From the NCBI RefSeq assembly GCF_904849725.1, contig NC_058520.1:536600083-536664082 (forward strand): DNA of 64,000 bases, in the 5' to 3' direction. The notes below the pieces were generated by a model. That model did not search any database. It saw only the letters and a list, made by a program, of their open reading frames with translations, and was not told the origin of the DNA. Source of the stretch: Hordeum vulgare subsp. vulgare. Taxonomy: Eukaryota; Streptophyta; Magnoliopsida; Poales; Poaceae. The translations under genes were made by a program, and so were the position numbers. Positions 35,757-47,500 of this stretch are shown piece after piece. The first letter of the stretch is position 1; every line of letters starts with the position of its first letter.

Positions 35757-36809
35757 ATGGCTGGAAGAGAGTTCGATGCACTCGACCTCAATGGCCACAA
35801 CTATCCTACCTGGGCCATGGACATCAAGATCGCTCTTGCATCCCGTGGATTAGTGCGTGCAATCCAGACTCCGAAAGATCCTCTTCCGGATGGAGTCACG
35901 CCGTTGAGAGATGAACAGAAATATGCCGCCTTATACATCATAAGGCACCATATCCACCCAGATCTCAAATCTCAATATTTGGAGGAGGAGTCCCCACTTA
36001 CTCTGTTTCAGGCCCTCAAGACGAGGTATGAACAGCAAAAGGCAGTTGTCCTGCCGGAAGCACTCCATGATTGGACGCATATCCGACTCCAGGATTTCAA
36101 ATCCATCGGGGCATACAATCACGAGGTTCATAAGATAAGTTCCAAATTACGCTTTTGCGGGAAGGAACCTACTGATGCGGAAAATATAGAAAAAACTCTG
36201 TCTACTATGCTCCCATCTGAAAGGGTCCTCCAGCAACAGTACCGCGCTCGTGACTACCAAGTCTATTCCGACCTCATTCATATCCTACTTCAGGCTGAAA
36301 AGCATGATGAACTACTCGCTAAGAATGGTTCTCAGCGTCCGGTTGGTTCCCAACCTCTGCCTGAAGTTCATATGAACGTCGTGAACAAACGAAAGTTTGA
36401 TGGTGCGTCCCATGGCAAGCCATCGAACTTCAAGGGTAAACGCGAGCCCAAGCAGAACAGAAAGCCTGGAAACTCGGACCGTGGGAAAGGCACCGCAAAG
36501 CCCAAGTTTGATAAAATTAAGCTTTGTGACAAATGTGGATGCTACACGCATCCTACCAATAAGTGCAAGACCCCGAAGCATCTGGCAATTCTGTATCAGC
36601 AATCTAAGGGACGCAAAGTACCTCACGGGAAAAGGTTTGAAGCCAACTTCAACCTTCATCCAGATGGCACCAATGGAGCTGGTGGTTCGCAAGATGTTCC
36701 TCCCGGATCTAGCAACACCATGACACTCCATACATCAGAGGATCCTACAAACACGGAGAACATGATGGTTGAGTACGCCTCAACCGACATGTTTGGAGAC
36801 TTCGATTAG
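35757..36809 (+). CDS. gag: Copia gag of element I, intact frame
   Basis: The 350-residue frame codes for the Gag particle protein of a Copia element. It starts MAGREFDALDLNGHNYPTWA, the usual start of this Gag family with a conserved W in the first 25 residues. It continues through the Gag helices (LFQALKTRYEQQKAVVLPEA at about residues 82-101). A basic linker follows at about residues 212-250, then one zinc knuckle CDKCGCYTHPTNKC (C-x2-C-x4-H-x4-C, about residues 257-270), which binds RNA. The frame ends with tag at 36807-36809. Pol begins 200 bp later in another frame, so Gag and Pol are separate units here. No stop or frameshift is visible in gag, unlike pol. Confidence 0.88.
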   Translation: MAGREFDALDLNGHNYPTWAMDIKIALASRGLVRAIQTPKDPLPDGVTPLRDEQKYAALYIIRHHIHPDLKSQYLEEESPLTLFQALKTRYEQQKAVVLPEALHDWTHIRLQDFKSIGAYNHEVHKISSKLRFCGKEPTDAENIEKTLSTMLPSERVLQQQYRARDYQVYSDLIHILLQAEKHDELLAKNGSQRPVGSQPLPEVHMNVVNKRKFDGASHGKPSNFKGKREPKQNRKPGNSDRGKGTAKPKFDKIKLCDKCGCYTHPTNKCKTPKHLAILYQQSKGRKVPHGKRFEANFNLHPDGTNGAGGSQDVPPGSSNTMTLHTSEDPTNTENMMVEYASTDMFGDFD

Positions 36810-37008
36810 TCCCATTATCTCCTTAGTGATCGATTTATTAAATAAATCATATCCATGTGTGATGATTGTAATAGAACATAAGTATTGTTGTCATTTATAT
36901 ATTGTATCAACACTTTGATATAATAAGATTGTATTCTATGTATTGAAATAAGGTTTTCTTATTGAAAATTCCTCATTTTTATATATAGCTTTCTACGGGG
37001 ACAATCCG
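36810..37008 (+). other. Spacer between gag and pol of element I
   Basis: The 199 bp of AT-rich sequence separate the gag stop from the first pol ATG. Most Copia elements use one continuous frame, so pol expression here would need re-initiation, splicing or another device. I see no clear splice pair. Confidence 0.5.
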
Positions 37009-40000
37009 ATGGAAGAGGAATTATGCCTTGTGGACAGTGCTACCACAAACTCCATTCTAAGGGAGTTGAAATATTTTCAGACTCTGAAAAAGATGAATGG
37101 AGATATTTTGACAATCGCTGGACGCGATACGGTAATTGTTGGCACTCGACGTGCCATATTTACCCTCCCAGGTGGTACACAAGTGACAATTGAGGATGCC
37201 TTGATGTATCCCGATTCATCCCGTACCCTCATCAGTTTTCGAGATATCCGTAAAAATGGTTTTCACATTGAAACTCATGAGGACAACAAAGAAGAGTTTC
37301 TACTCTTCACAAAATATTACGAATATGGCAAGCAAGTACTTGAAAGAATTCCTTCACTATCGTCCGGACTGTACTATACGTACATCAAGCCCGTAGAACA
37401 TGTTGCTTACAAGGTATTTTTTCAGAATGTTAATGCATTCCAAACTTGGCATGACCGCCTTGGCCACCCCAGTGTTGGGATGATGAGGAAAATTACTACC
37501 AATTCCATTGGTCATAATTTGCTTGAGTCAAAATTTCCTCAGTCATCAGACTTTGTGTGCACATCCTGCGCCACAGGGAAACTAATTTTGAGGCCATCAC
37601 ACCTTAAAATACAAGCTGAACCGCTTCAGTTCCTTGAACGCATTCAAGGCGACATTTGTGGTCCTATCCAACCATTATCTGGACCATTTCGGTATTTCAT
37701 GGTTCTGATTGACGCATCTACACGATGGTCACACGTGTGCCTTCTATCCACACGAAACCATGCATTTGCCAAGATAATGCGGGAAGTAATTAAGTTACAG
37801 GCCCATTATCCAGAAAATCGGATTTAATCAATTCGCATGGACAATGCTGCAGAATTCTCTTCACGTGCTTTCAATGACTATTGCATGGCCTTGGGGGTAG
37901 AAGTTCAGCACTCTGTCCCATACGTCCATACTCAAAATGGTTTGGCTGAATCTCTAATTAAAAGGATCAAACTCATTGCAAGACCTTTGTTAATGAATTG
38001 CAGCTTGCCAACTTCGTGTTGGGGTCATGCAATTTTACACGCTGCTGACTTAACCCAATTGCGACCTACTGCATATCACAGTACTTCCCCTCTGCAATTG
38101 GTACGTGGAAATCCTCCCAGCATTTCCCATCTGCGTAAGTTCGGATGTGCTACGTACGTCCCAATCTCAGCACCACAGCGGACATCCATGGGCCCACACA
38201 GGAAACTTGGGATCTATGTGGGGTACAAATCACCGTCGATTATCAAATACCTGGAACCCCTTACTGGGGATTTATTCACAACCTGTCACGCTGATTGCAT
38301 TTTTTACGAGGAACATTTTCCGGCATTAGGGAGAGATTTCAAGTACCAGAAAGAATGCCCGGAAATTGATTGGAATGCCATTGCCATTTCAACCTCTGAT
38401 CCACGTACTCAAGAGACCGAACTACAATTTGAAAAATTATTAATTTGCAACATCTTGCAAATAATGTGCCAGATTCATTTACTGATCTAAAAGGTGTTAC
38501 AAAATCCTTGATTCCAGCCAGGAATGCGCCCGAAAGAGTGGAGGTACCAACTAAAACCACTCAACTCCCTGTTCCTAAAAAGAGGGGGAGTAGTACGGCC
38601 GCTGACCCGGAACCTGCTTCTCGCAAGCAGCAAAGGAGAGAGAGGAGAAAATCCTCAAAATTAGTAAATGCAAGTCAACTCAACGTTGATGAACACCTTA
38701 TGGGTAGTTTACATCCAGTAGAAGGGCAACCTTCACAACCCAGCTCCAGTGTGCACAAACTAGCTGGAACATCGGAACACCTAGACTCAATCGTATTGGG
38801 AAATAACGAAGAGTCTCTAGGGGTGCAAGAAATTTCCATCAACTATGTTGATTCTGGAGAATCATTTGACCGCAAGTCTACGACTGTCGACATATATTTT
38901 GCTGAAAAGATTGCAGATATCCTTATCACTGATCATGATCCAAAGTCTATCGTCGAGTGTCAAAGGCGCTCCGACTGGCCTAAATGGAAGGATGCAATCC
39001 AAGCAGAAATTGCCTCGCTTAACAAAAGGAAGGTATTCACTGAAGCAATACCTACACCTCCCAATGTTTTCCCTGTGGGATTCAAATGGGTTTTCCTCCG
39101 GAAACGGAATGAGAACAATGAGGTGGTGAGATATAAAGCAAGGCTCGTAGCACAAGGTTTTACGCAGAAACCCGGCATTGATTTCAATGAGACATACTCT
39201 CCAGTAATGAGTGGAACAACTTTCCGATATCTTATATCTATGGCAGTACAAAATTGTCTATCCATGCAGTTGATGGACGTCGTGACCGCATATCTTTACG
39301 GGTCACTAGATTCGGACATATATATGAAGGTTCCTGACGGTATCTATGTCCCGAGTAACAATGCAAAACGCAACATATATTGTGTAAAGCTGAATAAGTC
39401 ATTGTATGGCTTAAAACAGTCGGGGCGGATGTGGTACAACCGACTAAGTGAGTTCCTTCTTCAGAAAGGTTACTCCAATAGTGATGATTGCCCATGTGTC
39501 TTCATCAAGAAGTCCTCTACAGGATTTTGCATCATTTCTGTGTATGTTGATGATCTCAACATCGTCGACAATGCACCAGATATTGATAAAGCACGCAATC
39601 ACCTAAAGATGGAATTTGAGATGAAGGATTTGGGTCAAACTAAATTTTGCTTGGGTCTCCAACTCGAGCACCTTACCTCAGGAATAATGGTACACCAAGC
39701 TGCCTATATCCAGAAAATATTGGAGAAATTCAATATGGACAAATCCTACCCATCTAAAACTCCCATGGTGGTTCGATCTCTAGACGTAGAGAAAGATCCA
39801 TTCAGACCAAGGGATGATGGTGAAGAGATTTTGGGACCCGAGGTTCCATATCTCAGTGTTGTTGGAGCGCTTATGTATCTTGCAAATTGCACAAGACCCG
39901 ATATTGCATTTGCAGTAAATCTACTTGCTAGACACAGCGCAGCTCCCACCAAACGTCATTGGTCGGGAGTCAAGAATGTCTTTCGATATCTCCAAGGCAC

Positions 40001-40568
40001 AAAGGATCTTGGTCTATACTTTCAATTCTAGGAAAAACTGGACTCTGGTATAATTGGATATACAGATGCTGGCTATTTATCTGATCCCCATAATGCCAGA
40101 TCGCAGACCGGCTTTGTGTTCCTACATGGTGGAACTGCTATATCATGGAAGTCTTCGAAACAGACCCTTGTTGCAACATCTACCAATCATTCTGAAATAA
40201 TTGCTTTATATGAGGCATCACGTGAATGCACGTGGCTTCGCAGAATGATAAACCACATACAACAGTCATATGAAATTGGTTCTATCGAATCACCTACCAT
40301 TATCTATGAAGATAATGCGGCTTGTGTTGCACAGATGCAAACAGGATACATAAAGAGCAATGTCACTAAGCATATTGCCCCTAAGTTGTTTTATCCCTAT
40401 GAACTCCAGAAGAGTGGTGAAATCAACATCTTGCAAGTCAAGTCATGTGATAATCTCGCTGATCTTTTCACAAAGTCTTTACCAGCTTCAACATTCCAGA
40501 AATACCTTCATGGAATTGGTATGCGACGGCTCCGAGATTTGCAAGAGTCAGGGGGAGTATCTTCTTGA
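37009..40568 (+). pseudogene. pol: Copia pol of element I (protease, integrase, reverse transcriptase, RNase H), disrupted
   Basis: The protease starts with CLVDSATTNSIL (DSA in place of the commoner DSG). Integrase shows the zinc-binding H..H..C..C (WHDRLGHPS to CTSCATGK, about 37447-37580), then core segments GDICGPIQPLSGPFRYF, MDNAAEFSSRAF and NGLAESLIKRIK. Reverse transcriptase has FKWVFLRKRNENNEVVRYKA, LMDVVTAYLYGSL and the catalytic YVDDLNIV at about 39540. RNase H has YTDAGYLSDPHNARSQTGFV and ends at 40568. The domain order with integrase before reverse transcriptase identifies Ty1/Copia. There is an in-frame stop at 37825-37827, a frameshift near 38440, and a stop at 40029-40031 between reverse transcriptase and RNase H. 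Confidence 0.92.
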
Positions 40569-40946
40569 ACTGTTCCTGTTCAAAGCCTCATATTACACTC
40601 TTTTTCCCTTTATGAGTTTACTCTAGAGGTTCTCATCAAGGTTTTTAATGAGGTAATATCAACATAAGAACACATGTCATACTATCTGTTTTCCCCACCG
40701 GGGTTTTTAGAAAAAGTATATACGACATATTTATTGTCCTCTTATTCTATGAATGCATTTCATATGGAGTTAACGGAGGCAATAACCATTATATGCGGTA
40801 TCATTTTCTCCTTATTTTCCCACAGGGTTTGAAGGAGTTTTAGCTGCATATACTACACCACTCCTTATATTTTTCCCACAGGGTTTTTAGAGGAGACTAT
40901 TACAAGATGATGAACACGTTCAAGGACAAGTATAGATTAGGGGGAG

Positions 40947-41123
40947 TGTTAAAGTTTAATTAATTATGTAATTAATTAAGTTAATCCCTACTTGTAACCG
41001 CACGCACCATGCGAAAACCGACGTATGCGGGAACCGTCTTTCCCCGACATATAAAATTCATCATCAAGAATAAAGTTGACAGTTGTTTCCATTTACATCT
41101 CTCTCTCATTTTCAATCACAACA
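40947..41123 (+). repeat. 3' LTR of Copia element I
   Basis: It begins TGTTAAAG and ends TCACAACA, and is followed by the target duplication gcaac. It holds the same TATA-like gacatataaaa as the 5' copy, pointing toward the DUF639 gene. Confidence 0.95.
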
Positions 41124-41459
41124 GCAACAAGCTAGACATAGGGGCGCCCCTCTGCCCACGACGTGGACTCGCTCGTTGCGGGGAAATCAGATTCGGCCTG
41201 GATAACGGCACGCCAGCAACGAGTCGGCACTGCCGATACCCCACCCGGCAGGCGGCGGCCGGCCGTCTGCCCAGTTCCCACCTCGTGGGTGGGGCCCGCG
41301 CACCACGCCTAACCACACGGCCGGCCATCTCTTCTCGCTCTCTCTCCTCCTGCTACTGCTAGAAGCGTCGTCTTCGTCGCGCTCCGCTCCGCTCCGCTGG
41401 ACTGCTTGCCGCCTGCATCGAAGCGAAAACGTAAAACAACCCAGACACGGCCCTCTCCA

Positions 41460-41504
41460 ATGGAATCCACGGAAGGTCCACGACGCCCCGCTCCCCGCCA
41501 CTAG
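41460..41504 (+). promoter_or_regulatory. Upstream ORF in the probable 5' leader of the DUF639 gene
   Basis: An ATG at 41460 opens a 14-codon frame ending in tag at 41502-41504, 30 bp before the main ATG. If this stretch is transcribed, the uORF could reduce translation of the main frame. The transcription start is not known from sequence. Confidence 0.4.
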
Positions 41505-41534
41505 CCCACTGACCCCACCGCCACCGCCACCACC

Positions 41535-44500
41535 ATGCTCCAGCTCCAGCTCCAGCCCCCTCGCTTCCTGCCGCTCCCTCGCTCCCGCCTCCCCGGCCGC
41601 CGCCGCCGCCACGGCCCCCCGCCCGCCCTCGCCGTCCGCTCCCAGTGGAAGCTCCCCGACGTCGACACCGGTGAGCCCCCTCCCCGAGGCCCCCGATAGG
41701 CCGTGCCCCTGCCCGTGCTCTCTCTGATCGCTGTGGGCTTGCTGTTTCGCAGATGCGGTGCAGGAGCGGGTGCGTTCGTGGCTCTCCCGGGCGCGGGGTG
41801 CGGTGGTGGGCGTCACGCAGGCGGCGCGGGAGCGTGGACAGCGCAAGGAGGAGGCCGATGGGAGGAAGAAGCAGAGGAAGGAGGAGGTGCAGGAGGAGCC
41901 GCTCGTCGCGGTGCCCGAGATCACCCTGGAGAGGCGGGTCGGCCCCGGCTGGCTCTCGCTGGACGCCATTGTCTCCATCGAGCAGTTTGCTAGGTGTGTC
42001 AAGCTACCTTGCACTTGCTCTCCTCTACGGATTAATTTGTCCTAGATGTAGAATAAGTAGCCAGATTAATTTTAGAAAATGACTACCAGTTCATCTCCTG
42101 AGTCCTGACTATCATAATAAATGATTGATTAGTTGAAGCCACAAACTGCTTTTCTCTTGGACTCAATTGACAGGACGCTCGCTTGGTGATATCATCAGGA
42201 CTACTCTGAACCATGTGCTATAATAGATAGGATCATGTTAGTAGTGGTTAGAAGTTAGAACCATCTGGAATTGTAGTGTACCTGTTGCAAGAATATTAAG
42301 TCTTATCTTGAACTTGGGGGATATTTTTTCTTTCTAATCCCCCTGAAGTTCCTTTGTTCCAAACAGGCTTTTAGTGGATAAACTCAATACTACAAAATAG
42401 AAACCCTTTAAACAAATTTTGTCTTGCATTGCTGCAGCAGATAAGGAATGAGAATTTTCTGGAATACAATGGGATGAAACACGCATAGCATACGAAGCAG
42501 AAATTTCTCTGACCGAATCGATGTGAAGTTGTGAACTAACCAAGCCAGTACAAAGAGTAACCGGAAGACGTTTGCTTCCCTTGTTTAATTTTTCATATGA
42601 TGTCTTGGGAATCTCAGCCACCCCATCAAAATTCCTCTCCCTGGTCTGTGAGCAAGTAACAATAAAATGGGGATCCTAATGGATTGATCAGAATGCAAAT
42701 CAACCAAATTAAATAACAAAGGAAGGATCGGCAAATTGATCAAACTAATGGTCGCTGATGACTATGATGACAAAATGAGAACGTGGATCAAAATTGGTGT
42801 CGCCCAGCCCACTATGTAAGAGGTTGTGAGCGATCTTGTCTCTGGCCTTGCCGCCTCTCAGAATGCACAAGTTTCTTTGGCACTGTCTTGTCAATGACAT
42901 CATATTGTAGCTCTGGGCTCATCTGCTCCCCTTTCACCTCACATATATTGTGTAGCACACAACATGATCCGGTCACGGTAGGGAGATCCGAGATCTTCAT
43001 AAGTGCACGCTTTTGCAGGCACGTCCATCGTCCCTTGAGTCGTGCAAAGGCATCCATGGACACGTGACGGAGCTTCGTGACCTTCTCGTTGAATGTGTTT
43101 TGTTCTCTTGTCAGGTTTTGGTGTGTGTACGGGACGAGAAGCCAGTCCATCAGCAGTTAGCTAGAGCCGCCGACCACCCATGAGGCAATCATCATGTCGT
43201 TGTCGCCATGCTGCTGCAGAAGCGAATTGCTAAGGACCTTATCACCATTCATGCTTCCAGGCTAACCGATGCATACATCACTGAAATTGCCGTTAGGGTC
43301 TGACGACCCCCTGGAGGGTGGTGGAGTAGGAGGGCTTCTTGTTGTGCTTTGCGCCTTTGCGTGACTAGGGTTTTAGTACTTGTTGGCCCAATTTGCGGTT
43401 CGATGATTGGGATGTGGGTTGTATAGATGACCCCAACGACATCTGGCATGTTGGAGATGGCCTTAAAGCTGCCCTTGAAGATGGCGGCCTGCTCAGGCCA
43501 CCAAAGAAAGCGGGGCATGAGCCTTTGGCGGATGGCGGTGCAGACCTCAAGGATGATCTTGTGGCATGTAGAAAGGCCAATACCAAAGCGGCCAGAGATG
43601 ATGCAGAGGGGCTCACCGGTGGCAAGGCGCCAGATGCAGACGGCAACATGTTGGCATACATGGATGGAGGGACGGAGCGAGGTATCCTCCTTGGCGATGA
43701 CGGAGCCTAGTGCATCATATATCATGTCAAAAGTGTCCAACCCATCCGGAAATGGCTGCGGAATTTGGCCTCTAGGTAGTCAGGGTTGCTGCACTGCTTC
43801 CACCACATGCCCTACCAGTGCTTTGGCCACAACTTCTGTTGTTGATGAGGTGAGATGTCAATGCCCCCAGCTCCAGCACACTGGCGGACAATCTGCTTGG
43901 ACAGCCTACTAGTCCCGCTCCCATCCACTCAAGTTAGTTGAGACTCAACCTCATCTTCGTCACCATTCACAACATATTGATCATGGATTGTAGCGTCGAG
44001 GAACGTGAGTTTGTTGGCGATGGACCTCTTCTTGTTCGTGTCATTGCAGTCACCACCACCTCCATCACCTACCATGGGTTCGTCGCCTGTACCGCGTCTC
44101 CTTCCGTGCTTGGGCATCTTGCATGTGTCTTGGAGTGGGAGGAGGAGGAGATATGTTTTGGATGGATGAGAAAGGTGTTGTCTTATATTTCATTTATGTG
44201 TGGAGAAGGTGGGTGTGAGGTCGCCAAGTCGCGAGAGGAAAAAAAGAAGTAAAACATTGGTGGGAGAAGTTGATTGGTTCTAGGCGTTGCACTTCCCTTC
44301 TTGTTTCGGATGAGAAAACGTGACAAAGAAGAGAATGTATGGGTGTACACGCTAGTGCTGGAATCTGGGGAGAGTAGCAATGAAGTCAATGAGACCGTTT
44401 TGCCCCCATCGTGGTGATTGGGGGGGGCGGGGGGCAAATGATTGCCAAATTCTGATGGCGGCATGCACGTGCATCTTTGTCAACAACAACAACAAATCCT

Positions 44501-47500
44501 TTAGTCCCAAACAAGTTGGGGGTAAGCTAGAGGTGAAACACATAAGATCTCGCAACCAACTCATGATTCTGGCACATGGATAGCAAGCTTCCATGCACCC
44601 CTGTCCATGGCTAGTTCTCTGGTGATGCTCCAGTCCTTTAAATATGTCTTTACGGACTCCTCCCATGTCAAATTCGCTCTACCACGACCTCTTCTGACAT
44701 TATCAACACGCTTTAGCCGTCCGCTATGCACTAGAGTTTCTAGAGGTCTGCGCTGAATATGCCCAAACCATCTCAGACGATGTTGGACAAGCTTCTCATC
44801 AGTCGGCACTACCCCAACTCTATCTCGTATGTCATCATTCCGGACTCCGACCTTCCTTGTGTGGCCACACATTCATCTCAACATGTGCATCTCCGCCACA
44901 CCTAACTGCTACACGTGTCGCCTTTTAATCGGCCAACACCCAGCGCCATACAACATTGCGGGTCAAACCGTCGTCCTATAGAACTTGCCTTTTAGCTTTT
45001 GTGGCACTCTCTTGTCACAGCGAATGCCAAAAGCTTGGCGCCACTTAATCCATCCGGCTTTAATTCGATGGTTCACATCTTCATCGATATCCCCATCCTT
45101 CTGCAACATTGACCCTAAATATCGAAATGTGTCCTTCTGAGGCACCACCTGCCCATCGAGGCTAACCTCCACCTCCTCGTCCTCGTTCCTAGTAGTACTG
45201 AAACCACACTTCATGTTCTCGGTTTTAGTTCTACTAAGTCTAAAACCTTTTGATTCCAAGGTTTGTCTCCATAGCTCTAACTTCCTTTTGACCCCCGTCC
45301 GACTATCATCGACTAGCACCACATCGTCTGCAGAGAGCATACACCATGGGATATCCCCTTCTATATCCCTTGTGACCTCATCAATCACTAAGGCAAAAAG
45401 ATAAGGGCTCACAGCCGACCCTTGGTGCAGTCCTATTTTAATCAGGAAGTCATCAGTGTTGCCATCACTTGTTTGAACACTTGTGACAACATTATCGTAC
45501 ATGTCCTTGATGAGGGTAATTACTTTGCTGGGACTTTGTGTTTCTCCAAGGCCCACCATATGAATTCCGCGGTATCCTATCATAGGCCTTCTCCAAGTCA
45601 ATGAACACGATATGCAGGTCCTTTTGCTCCCTGTATCTTTCCATGAGTTGTCGTACCAAGAAAATGGCTTCCATGGTCGACCTCCCAAGCATGAAACCAA
45701 ACTGATTTTTTATCACGCTTGTCATTCTTCTTAAACGGTGCTCAATGACTCTCTCCCATGGCTTCATTGTATGGCTCATCAGTTTAATTCCACGGTAATT
45801 AGTACACTCTGAACACCCCCCTTGTTCTTGAAGATTAGTACTAATATACTCCGCATCCATTCTTTTGGCTTCTTGTTTGCTTGAAATATGAGGTTGAAAA
45901 GCTTGGTTAGCCATGTCCCCGAGGCCTCTCCATACCTCAATGGGGATACAATCACGGCCCATCGCCTTGCCTCCTTTCATCCTTTTTAAAGCCTCCTTGA
46001 CCTCCGACTCCTGGATTCGCTGCACAAAACGCCTGCTCGTATCATCGAAGGAGTCGTCCAGTTCAATGGTAGAGCTCTCCCTCTCCTCATTGAACAACTC
46101 GTCAAAGTACTCCCGCCATCTATGCTTAATCTCCTCGTTCTTCACCAGGAGCAATCTGCTTCATCCTTGATGCATTTTGATTTGGTCAACATCCAATGAG
46201 GTTTGAATTATTTTTGTCTTTTGGTAATACTAGCAAAAGGGCCCGTGCATTGCAACGGGAGAAAAAAATACCACACGCTTTTAATCTTTTTATAATCATT
46301 TTGATTTATTAAAATAATAAGCTAACTAACTAATGTAGTCAGTCCTATCCTATTTTGTTGAGAAATCAACCCGTCCATTGTTAATTCCACCATGATGAGA
46401 AATTGAGCGGGACAAGCAAAGCAAAACAAAGAGGCTACGTGAATTGATCAATGGACTGTTATCTTATTTCACTTATGGACAAACAAAGCAAAACAAAGCA
46501 AAACTGAAGGTGGTGTTCCATTCTCTGTCTCTACAACAATACAATCTTACATTCAATACATTCATTCATCAGCAAACAAACCCCCACAAAACAAAAATTC
46601 TTGTCGGTGCTTGGCACACGGTTGGAGGCATGGGGAGGGGATCTCACCAGATGATGAGTTCCTGCCGGAGGAGGGGATACGATGAGCGGAGCAAGGGTTA
46701 GGCGCCTCTATCTGGCCATAAGGAGTCGCCGTTGCCGCGCCATAACCTCGGAGTTCCCCGTGTGAGCCATGGAGGCCCGCCTCCACCTGCAAGTACTTCG
46801 CTCCGCCGTGCCTTATCCGCGCGCCGCCGCCGTTCTGCATCGAGCAGACGCATCATCCCCAGTCACTGTAGCTGTCGCGTTGATTTGATCCAGAAGCTGT
46901 GCTCGAGCGCCGAAACAGGAGCAGCAAGCGGGCAGAGGTATGGCCGCGGAGGCGGGTGGGTTGAGATCGACAAAAGTGGTGGTTGAGGTCGGCCGCGGCG
47001 GCGAGTGGTGTGGCATGGGCATAGGCCAGGGTGGACCAGGGTCGACGCGATGCGCTCGAGCGCCGCAACGGGGGCAGTGAGCGGGGAGAGGTACGGCCGC
47101 GGAGGCGGGTGGGTTGAGATCGGCAGCGGTGGCGGTTGAGGTCGGCCGCGGCGGCGAGTGGTGTGGTGGCGGCCTGGGCACAGGCCAGGGTGGCCCAGGG
47201 TCGACGGGAGGAGGCGATGCGTACGGGTATAATTTTTGCAGCGAATCGTTTTTTCCTTTTACGTTGCAGATAAATGATGGAGCACGGGTTGAATAACAAA
47301 AATTACAGGGGCTTTTTTATAAAAATGCTGCGGTGGGTTTTCCGACGGAAGCAATAGCCGCTTTATTATTAGGTATAGACTTTACAACATTTCCTGTGTT
47401 GACATGCTAATTCATGCTATGCTAATTATTTGCCAACTAGACTCCTACGCCTGCATGGTGTGTTTCTTGCGAACGCTAGGATTGTGACACATGGAAGGGG

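Larger units (their letters stand above)
33552..41123 (+). mobile_element. Full-length Copia retrotransposon I with 177-bp LTRs
   Basis: LTRs of equal length lie at 33552-33728 and 40947-41123, and the target duplication gcaac is perfect (33547-33551 and 41124-41128). The polypurine tract ttagggggag is at 40937-40946. The order gag, protease, integrase, reverse transcriptase, RNase H is that of Ty1/Copia. I count seven differences between the LTRs (about 4%), six of them transitions. The element lies about 410 bp upstream of the start codon of the DUF639 gene, in the same direction. Pol has two stops and a frameshift, so the copy is dead. I do not assign it to a named clade. Confidence 0.95.

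Noticed and set aside
42812..44117. A separate antisense host gene in intron 2 of the DUF639 gene
   Set aside because: The conserved blocks are those of PIF/Harbinger transposases, and the frame is broken by stops and frame changes.
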